Shown here: in pieces, positions 59,205-64,000 of the stretch | Layout: the number at the start of each line of letters is the position of its first letter | Position numbering within the stretch: the stretch's first letter is position 1 | NCBI GenBank assembly: GCA_965229695.1 | Contig: OZ245921.1 | Span: 2,790,001 to 2,854,000 of the forward strand | Source: JANSYL01 sp965229695 | GTDB taxonomy: Bacteria; Pseudomonadota; Alphaproteobacteria; Rhodobacterales; Rhodobacteraceae | Length of the DNA: 64,000 bases | Direction: 5' to 3' | The notes under the pieces: generated by a model | Seen by the model: only the letters and a program-made list of their open reading frames with translations | Told to the model about the DNA's origin: nothing | The model's database searches: none | Translations under genes and position numbers: made by a program

Positions 59205-60137
59205 ATGGCCGCCATTGCGCTTTCTATCGCACCGATCTTTCTGCTGATCTGTTTGGGATACGGGTTGCGCCGGGGCGGCATCCCCTCAACCGAGTTTTGG
59301 AACCTCAATGATCGATTGGTGTTCTTTGTCCTGATGCCGGCGCTGTTTTTCGTGCGCATTTCCGAGGCCGACCTGTCCGACCCCGTCTTGGTGCCTTTCA
59401 CCACGACGCTTTATGCCGGTTTTTTCGCCGCCACCCTGGCAGGCATTGCCATCGCGATCTGGCTCAAGCGCGGCGCGGCGACCGGCACCACGATTGTTCA
59501 GGGGGCGAACCGGTTTAACACCTTTGTGGCCCTAGCCGTGGCCGAGGCGCTTTATGGGCTGTCCGGTTTGCAGATGGCGGTTTTGGGGGCGGCGGTTTTG
59601 GTGCCGTTGGCTAATTTGGCGGGTGTGGGGATGTTTGCCATCGCCTTGCCACGCCCCGGCACGGGCGTCGTCTTGGGCGCGCTGCGCAACTTGATCACCA
59701 ATCCGCTGATCCTGGCCATCCTTTTGGCTGTTGCCGTGAATGCGACGGGCCTCGCTCCGATCCCGGTTTTGACCGAAACCCTATCGGTTTTGGGGCAAGC
59801 CGCGCTGCCGATCATGCTGCTGAGCGTCGGGGCCAATCTGCATGTGCGCGGGCTGCGCGCCGAAACCCAGCCCATGGCATTGTCAGCCTTGGCGAAGCTT
59901 GGTGTGTTTCCTCTGGTGATCATGGGGGTGGCCTTGCTGCTGGGCCTTGACCCGCTCGCCGCACAGGTGGCGTTGATCTACGGTGCGCTGCCAACCGGCG
60001 TGGCGGCCTATACCCTGGCCCGACAATTGGGGGGCAATGCGCCTCTGATGGCGGCGATGGTCACGGTTCAGACGCTTTTGGCCTTTGCCCTGATGCCGCT
60101 TTGGCTGACCCTGGGCACGCGGGTCTTCGGCCTATAG
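59205..60137 (+). CDS. AEC family transporter (auxin efflux carrier type)
   Basis: 310 residues with about ten transmembrane helices. The start IALSIAPIFLLICLGYGLRRGG, the VFFVLMPALFFVRISEADL stretch and the second half LPIMLLSVGANLHVRG with QVALIYGALPTGVAAYTLARQ define the AEC/Mem_trans family, which transports organic acids or auxin-like compounds. It overlaps the convergent NUDIX gene by six bases at the 3' end. Substrate unknown. Confidence 0.9.
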   Translation: MAAIALSIAPIFLLICLGYGLRRGGIPSTEFWNLNDRLVFFVLMPALFFVRISEADLSDPVLVPFTTTLYAGFFAATLAGIAIAIWLKRGAATGTTIVQGANRFNTFVALAVAEALYGLSGLQMAVLGAAVLVPLANLAGVGMFAIALPRPGTGVVLGALRNLITNPLILAILLAVAVNATGLAPIPVLTETLSVLGQAALPIMLLSVGANLHVRGLRAETQPMALSALAKLGVFPLVIMGVALLLGLDPLAAQVALIYGALPTGVAAYTLARQLGGNAPLMAAMVTVQTLLAFALMPLWLTLGTRVFGL

Positions 60138-60827
60138 ACGGGAAAACCGGCTGACCTCGGTCCGGTTGTCGAAGAAGGGCACACCGGGATGGGCGGTGCC
60201 CGCAAGCTTGGCCGATAGCTCGGCCAGCACAACCTCGGTGATAAAGGGCATGTCAAAGCCGCGCGCCTGGTCCAGCGGCACCCATTGTAGATGGCTCAAC
60301 TCATCCTCGGCGCCGGAAAAATCATCGGGGTCTGAGGCGAGGGCGCCAGCATCGACCAGAAAGAACCGCGCATCGAACCGGCGCGGGCGACCGGGGGGCG
60401 TGATGGCGCGAAAGAAAAACTCCATCGCGCGGCCATCGGGCAGCACCCCGCGCCGCAGATAGCCGCGCCAACCCGGCTGAGCGTCGATCTGTTGGGTGCG
60501 GGCATCGGGTACGCCCAGCAAAAGGCCGGTTTCCTCCCACAGCTCTCGCGTTGCCGCCGCCAATAGGGCCGAGGCCGGGCGCGCACTGTCGCGATCCAGC
60601 GCGGCTTGGCAGGTGGAAGATGGGGATTGCGCAAGGGGGATCGTGCTGTCAGCGGCGTCAACGGCGCCACCGGGGAACACGAACTTGGACGGCATAAAGG
60701 CCGCGCCTTGCCCGCGCTGACCCATCAAAACCTTGGGTGTGCTAGCCGCGTCGCGCAGAACAATGATCGTCGCGGCATCGCGCAACGCGGATTTGTCGGT
60801 CAAAACCCGTGCATCCGTTTCGCCCAT
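60132..60827 (-). CDS. NUDIX hydrolase with an interrupted Nudix box (NUDT7/19-like)
   Basis: 231 residues. The Nudix box starts with FPGGAVDAADS and its second half is AATRELWEETGLLLG, carrying the R-E-x2-E-E-x-G metal-binding core. Between them an insertion of about 33 residues separates the usually adjacent parts. A similar insertion occurs in the NUDT19/NUDL-like CoA diphosphatase group. It may cleave CoA or other nucleoside diphosphate derivatives. Its start overlaps the end of the DUF983 gene by 28 bases, and its stop overlaps the AEC gene by six. Confidence 0.85.
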   Translation of the reverse strand: MGETDARVLTDKSALRDAATIIVLRDAASTPKVLMGQRGQGAAFMPSKFVFPGGAVDAADSTIPLAQSPSSTCQAALDRDSARPASALLAAATRELWEETGLLLGVPDARTQQIDAQPGWRGYLRRGVLPDGRAMEFFFRAITPPGRPRRFDARFFLVDAGALASDPDDFSGAEDELSHLQWVPLDQARGFDMPFITEVVLAELSAKLAGTAHPGVPFFDNRTEVSRFSRL

Positions 60828-61210
60828 TGTACCCCCACGATCATGCCCTTGAACCTGGGCAAGAGGTAAAGCGCCATCGCCACGACGCCAACCGTAAAGA
60901 CCGAGGCCAGAACCCAGGGGCTGGGCAGATAGGTTTCGTAAACCATCAGCATCAGCGTGCCCATGACCTTGGCTGTAACCAGGATCGAAAGGTAGGCGGG
61001 GCCATCGTCAGCGCGCGCATGGCTCAGGTCTTCGCCGCAGCTTGGGCAGGTCGATTTCAGGGTCAGATAGCCGTCAAACAGATGCCCTTCACCGCAATTG
61101 GGGCAGCGGCGGCGCAATCCACGGCGCATGGCAGGCCAGGCCGGGCGCTCATCCGGTCCGGGCTGATATTCGGGGCGCAAGGCAGTGTCGTCATAGGTCA
61201 TAAATCCCAT
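60800..61210 (-). CDS. DUF983 family protein
   Basis: 136 residues from the ATG at 61210 (an ATG three codons later at 61201 is possible; neither has a strong ribosome-binding site). An N-terminal zinc-knuckle pair CPNCGEGHLFDGYL and CPSCGEDLSHAR precedes two transmembrane helices (YLSILVTAKVMGTLMLMVYE and VLASVFTVGVVAMALYLLP) and ends KGMIVGVQWAKRMHGF. DUF983 proteins are often beside cytochrome oxidase genes; here it is beside NUDIX instead. It overlaps the NUDIX start by 28 bases. Confidence 0.8.
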   Translation of the reverse strand: MGFMTYDDTALRPEYQPGPDERPAWPAMRRGLRRRCPNCGEGHLFDGYLTLKSTCPSCGEDLSHARADDGPAYLSILVTAKVMGTLMLMVYETYLPSPWVLASVFTVGVVAMALYLLPRFKGMIVGVQWAKRMHGF

Positions 61211-61355
61211 CTGGGGCAGGGCGGTGGGTTCGTCCAGGGGAACGGGCTTGGCAGCGGCGTCAGGCCGCGCCCCGAAAAAAATCAAAAAAGATGCGACGGA
61301 AATCTGCGCCCCACCCGTGAGACCCATCAGACAGCAAGCAAAAAGGAAGATGCAC

Positions 61356-61841
61356 ATGTCCACTTGGAAAGCCGCAGCACTTGGTCTGATGATCCCCCTG
61401 GCCCTCGCCGCGCCTTTGATGGCGCAAGATCAGGGCGGTCGCGATGGCGGGCCGCGCATGATCTTTGAAGAGGTCGACCTGAACGGCGACGGGGCCGTGA
61501 CCCTCGAAGAGCTGCAAGGCGCAGGCGAAGCCCGCTTTGCCAATGCCGATACCGATGGTGATGGTGTCCTGAGCCGTGATGAACTGATTGCCGGGGCCGC
61601 CGAGCGGTTCGAGGCGCGCATTGATCGCATGATTGAACGCGCCGATAGCGACGGCGATGGGGCGATTAGCCAGGAAGAAATGGCCGAAGCCCGCGACGGT
61701 CGCCGTGGCCCCAACCCCGAGCGCATTTTTGAGCGCATGGATGCTGATGAAGATGGGCAAGTGACCCAGGAAGAGTTCCAGGCCGCCGTTGAGCGGTTTA
61801 TGGAACGCCGCGGCCATGGCGGCCCGCGCGATCGCGGTTAA
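61356..61841 (+). CDS. Secreted EF-hand calcium-binding protein
   Basis: 161 residues from the ATG at 61356, with AAGGAAG upstream. The signal peptide (MSTWKAAALGLMIPLALAAP, cleavage after LMA) is followed by four EF-hand loops in the mature part: DLNGDGAVTLEE, DTDGDGVLSRDE, DSDGDGAISQEE and DADEDGQVTQEE. It is probably a periplasmic calcium-binding protein. It precedes the sigma factor gene on the same strand by 87 bases, with a GC-rich hairpin between. The role in the neighbouring regulatory cluster is not known. Confidence 0.85.
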   Translation: MSTWKAAALGLMIPLALAAPLMAQDQGGRDGGPRMIFEEVDLNGDGAVTLEELQGAGEARFANADTDGDGVLSRDELIAGAAERFEARIDRMIERADSDGDGAISQEEMAEARDGRRGPNPERIFERMDADEDGQVTQEEFQAAVERFMERRGHGGPRDRG

Positions 61842-61863
61842 AACTCCCCCAACCGCCATGGCC

Positions 61864-61897
61864 TTGGGCGGCGCGACCTCCAGCGTGCCGCCCTTGG
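61864..61897. promoter_or_regulatory. GC-rich hairpin between the EF-hand and sigma factor genes
   Basis: GGGCGGCGCG (61866-61875) pairs with CGTGCCGCCC (61884-61893), 10 base pairs with one G-U, around an 8-base loop. There is no T-tract, so it is more likely an attenuating or mRNA-protecting element than a terminator. The 61842-61928 gap holds nothing else I can identify. Confidence 0.4.
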
Positions 61898-61928
61898 CGT
61901 TGAACACCCCCCAAGGGTATGGAGACAC

Positions 61929-62516
61929 ATGGAGCCGCAAGATGTCGATTTGGACGCATTGGAAGACGGGGCGCTGATGGTGCTCTTTGCCAATGGCGAT
62001 CCCGCAGCGGCGCGGGTGTTGACGGGGCGGCTTTTGCCACGCGCCTATCGCCACGCAGCCCGGGTGGTTGGCGACAAGGCCGAGGCGGAAGATATCGCGC
62101 AAGAGGCGATGTTGCGCTTGTGGCGCGCGGCCGATGGTTGGCAGGCGGCAGGGCCTGCGCGTGTTTCGACCTGGCTGCACAAGGTGGTGGCCAATCTGAG
62201 TGTTGACCGCCTGCGTCGATCAGGGCGCGCCGTGGGTTTGGATGAAACCGATGAGCCGCCCGACAACGCGCCGGGGGCCGAAGCGCGAATGACACAAAGC
62301 GCGCGCATGGCGGCCTTGGATGCAGCCCTTGCAAGATTGCCCGAGCGGCAACGCCAGGCGGTGGTGCTGCGCCATATCGAAGGGTTTTCGAACCCTGAAA
62401 TCGCAGAGATGCTAGGCATTGGTGTCGAAGCTGTGGAAAGTCTGACGGCGCGCGGCAAGCGCGCCCTGGCCGCAGCTTTGGCAGGACAGAAGGAGGCTTT
62501 GGGCTATGCAGAGTGA
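61929..62516 (+). CDS. ECF sigma-70 family sigma factor
   Basis: 195 residues. Region 2 spans about 30-95 (RHAARVVGDKAEAEDIAQEA with the -10 recognition stretch MLRLWRAADGWQ), region 4 about 130-185 (ALARLPERQRQAVVLRHIEG, then FSNPEIAEMLGIGVEAVES). No region 1.1 or 3 is present, as in ECF sigma factors. Its stop overlaps the next gene by 11 bases. The following one-TM protein and periplasmic sensor suggest it is released by an envelope signal. The promoters it recognises are unknown. Confidence 0.9.
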   Translation: MEPQDVDLDALEDGALMVLFANGDPAAARVLTGRLLPRAYRHAARVVGDKAEAEDIAQEAMLRLWRAADGWQAAGPARVSTWLHKVVANLSVDRLRRSGRAVGLDETDEPPDNAPGAEARMTQSARMAALDAALARLPERQRQAVVLRHIEGFSNPEIAEMLGIGVEAVESLTARGKRALAAALAGQKEALGYAE

Positions 62517-62865
62517 ACCACAGGAAACCGATTTAGATCGGCTGTTCGCGGATGCGGCGGATGACATGCCCAGCGATCAACTTATGGCGCGGGTACTGGC
62601 CGACGCCAGCGCCGTCCAGGCCAAGGCCCGCCCCGCTGTCGCCGCCACGCCGCCTACGCCTTGGTGGCGCGAGGTTTTGGATGCCATTGGCGGTTGGCCC
62701 ACGCTTTCGGGGGCTACGGCGGCCGGCGTCATGGGGGTGATGATTGGAATTTACGCCCCCGATTTGGTCGATGGGTTAAGCGGCGGGCAATTATTGGATT
62801 TCTCTGATAGCTACTCGGTCGCGCCCGATCTGGGTGGCCTGGCTTGGGAGGATGGCAATGTCTGA
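62506..62865 (+). CDS. One-TM protein in the anti-sigma position
   Basis: 119 residues. The N-terminal ~55 residues are acidic and helical (TDLDRLFADAADDMPSDQLM) and would lie in the cytoplasm, one transmembrane helix spans about 68-85 (SGATAAGVMGVMIGIYAP), and the C-terminus is short. It overlaps the sigma gene by 11 bases and the sensor by 8. This is the organisation of a CnrY-type anti-sigma factor; it lacks the zinc-binding His-x3-Cys-x2-Cys motif of the ZAS class. The assignment is by position and shape, not by recognisable homology. Confidence 0.65.
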   Translation: MQSEPQETDLDRLFADAADDMPSDQLMARVLADASAVQAKARPAVAATPPTPWWREVLDAIGGWPTLSGATAAGVMGVMIGIYAPDLVDGLSGGQLLDFSDSYSVAPDLGGLAWEDGNV

Positions 62866-63376
62866 TCCGACACCCGCCAGCACAGCAAAACCCAAGACCA
62901 GCAAATGGGTCAAAATCGCCCTGGGGGTGTCGTTGTCGCTTAACCTTCTGATCATTGGCCTAGTCGCGGGTGCAAGCGTCGGGATTAAGCGGAATTTCGG
63001 CCCGAGCGAGGACGGGCCGGGTTTACGTACCTTGGGCCTTGGGCCCTTTGCTTTTGCGATCAGCCGCGAAGATCGGGACGCCTTGCGCGGACGCATTGAC
63101 CACGGCGCGCTTCGCGAAGATGGCCGCGTCTTGCATATCGCGCTGCGCGATGTGCAACGCGCTTTGCGGGCCGACCCCTTCGATCGTGCCCTGGCTGAAG
63201 ACGCACTGTCGCGGTCGCGCGCCGCCACCACCCAAATGCAGGGCATTGGCCATGGGGCGCTCTTGGATCAACTGGAGGCAATGCCGCTTGAAGCCCGGGA
63301 AACCGTCGCCGACCGCGTGGCGCAGGCGATGCGGCGCAGCTCAGGGCGCGGCGGGCCGCAAGACGGCGACCGTTAA
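62858..63376 (+). CDS. Periplasmic metal-sensor-like protein (CnrX/CpxP-type)
   Basis: 172 residues from the ATG at 62858, with GGAGGA just upstream. A cytoplasmic start and one membrane anchor (about 24-45, VKIALGVSLSLNLLIIGLVA) are followed by a periplasmic helical domain with ISREDRDALRGRIDHGALRE, ALRADPFDRALAEDALSR and GIGHGALLDQLEAMPLEARE, as in Rhodobacteraceae proteins annotated periplasmic heavy-metal sensor. Three His residues (DHGAL, LHIAL, GHGAL) could bind metal. It overlaps the one-TM gene by 8 bases. It is the likely signal-sensing partner of the sigma factor. Confidence 0.75.
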   Translation: MSDPTPASTAKPKTSKWVKIALGVSLSLNLLIIGLVAGASVGIKRNFGPSEDGPGLRTLGLGPFAFAISREDRDALRGRIDHGALREDGRVLHIALRDVQRALRADPFDRALAEDALSRSRAATTQMQGIGHGALLDQLEAMPLEARETVADRVAQAMRRSSGRGGPQDGDR

Positions 63377-63384
63377 GGCGGCGC

Positions 63385-64000
63385 TCAGGCGGCGGGCTGA
63401 TTGGCCAATGTGACCTGATCGCGGCCATGGGATTTCGCGCCGTAAAGCGCCCGATCGGCCCGGTCGATCAAGCTTTGGGCGGTTTCCCCCGCTGCATCGC
63501 GACCGATCAAGGCCAACCCCGCGCTTAAGGTCACGTGCAAAGGCGCTATCTGGTCGGAAACCCGGAATGGCGTGGTGCCAATCGCCCGCCGCAGGCGTTC
63601 GGCACAGTCCAAAGCATCGGCTTCACCGGCGTCCGGCAGGGCGACCAAAAACTCCTCCCCACCGATGCGCGCGAGCAGGTCGCGACCCCGTAGCTGTGAG
63701 CGCAAGCGGCGGGCGACTTGGCTCAAAATCCGGTCACCCGCCGCATGGCCATGGCTGTCATTGACCGCTTTGAAATGGTCCAGATCCAGCATCATCACCG
63801 CGAGCCCCTTGCCTGGGCGGGATAACATGCGGTCAAGCTCGAACAGGGCAAAGCGCCGATTGTGTAACCCGGTCAGGCTGTCGGTCACGGCAAGTTCCAA
63901 ACCCGCCCGCACGCTCGCGCGCAACCGGTCGGATTGCTTTTTGCGGCTGATCTGCGTGCGAATGCGCAGGGCCAGTTCTTCGGGGTCGAAGGGATCGTGG
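63385..64000 (-). CDS. pleD: PleD-like diguanylate cyclase, 5' end beyond the window
   Basis: Only the 3' part is visible; the frame remains open to the window edge and reads DPFDPEELALRIRTQISRKK before the GGDEF domain, the sequence that ends the second receiver domain of PleD. The GGDEF domain begins TDSLTGLHNRRFALFEL, has the active-site motif GGEEF, and the inhibitory RxxD site (RGRD) five residues before it, so product inhibition is expected. It makes cyclic di-GMP. A phosphoacceptor domain is expected upstream of the window. The stop is 8 bases from that of the convergent sensor gene. Confidence 0.88.
   Translation of the reverse strand, partial: HDPFDPEELALRIRTQISRKKQSDRLRASVRAGLELAVTDSLTGLHNRRFALFELDRMLSRPGKGLAVMMLDLDHFKAVNDSHGHAAGDRILSQVARRLRSQLRGRDLLARIGGEEFLVALPDAGEADALDCAERLRRAIGTTPFRVSDQIAPLHVTLSAGLALIGRDAAGETAQSLIDRADRALYGAKSHGRDQVTLANQPAA

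Noticed and set aside
62506..62865. Zinc-binding anti-sigma factor (ZAS) assignment
   Set aside because: No His-x3-Cys-x2-Cys motif is present, so only position and topology support an anti-sigma role.
1..64000. tRNA, rRNA, tmRNA or CRISPR features
   Set aside because: I read the larger gaps and found no tRNA cloverleaf, no CCA-ended conserved arms and no repeated spacer arrays; the repeats found are single hairpins or a coding microsatellite.

Overview
The window is a compact, GC-rich chromosomal segment of an alphaproteobacterium, almost certainly a member of the Rhodobacterales (Roseobacter/Rhodobacter group). The evidence is the order ctaC-ctaB-small gene-ctaG-ctaE-surf1-thrC-M16 protease-GNAT, a ferredoxin that closely resembles Rhodobacter capsulatus FdVI, the small families DUF1467 and DUF2842, PTS-Ntr enzyme I beside aspartokinase, and CtrA-like TTAACC motifs. 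This placement comes from recognising gene families and gene order, not from a database search. I see no rRNA, tRNA, CRISPR array, prophage or insertion sequence; nearly everything is core or lineage-core.

Layout. 1-14.6 kb: a cut cytochrome b561 gene divergent from a MarR regulator, ptsP and lysC, an SDR, a PLP threonine dehydratase-like enzyme, the operon glmU-glmS-alkD (UDP-GlcNAc synthesis plus a DNA alkylation repair protein), a gph-like phosphatase, a DegT-type aminotransferase, pyrG and secG. 14.9-20.1 kb: purA, a DUF2842 membrane protein, a 929-residue acidic disordered protein carrying a 15-copy hexanucleotide repeat, and thiN. 20.2-27.1 kb: rpiA, glutathione reductase, and an envelope protein-quality block (hflK, hflC, DUF2065, a zinc-ribbon protein, a periplasmic HtrA protease preceded by repeated TGTCAC/GTGACA half-sites). 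27.1-40.9 kb: a peptidoglycan-binding lipoprotein, fdxE coupled to a secreted VCBS protein, aspS, a GNAT, a frameshifted response regulator, methylmalonyl-CoA epimerase with DUF1467, an EI24 protein with a nitroreductase, topA, an MFS transporter and metG. 40.9-50.2 kb: a 413-base repeat-rich gap, a D-2-hydroxyacid dehydrogenase, then the cytochrome aa3 oxidase assembly operon read leftward into thrC, an M16 protease and a RimJ-like acetyltransferase. 50.4-60.1 kb: tldD, dprA (with a CtrA-like site), an aldo/keto reductase, an SGNH esterase coupled to a carnitine dehydrogenase-thioesterase fusion, an XRE regulator divergent from a membrane desaturase, and two transporters. 60.1-64 kb: NUDIX and DUF983 overlapping, an EF-hand secreted protein, an ECF sigma factor/one-TM protein/periplasmic sensor cluster, and the 3' part of a PleD-like diguanylate cyclase.

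The most interesting items are the sigma factor/membrane protein/periplasmic sensor cluster at 61.4-63.4 kb, which has the architecture of a CnrYXH-type trans-envelope signalling system; the long acidic protein with a slippage-prone repeat; the split response regulator; the candidate CtrA sites before dprA and the response regulator; the operator-like half-sites before htrA; and two related families of short hairpin repeats in gaps, most of them just after stop codons. No wholly new multi-gene system is obvious; most genes are recognisable and their arrangement is orderly.
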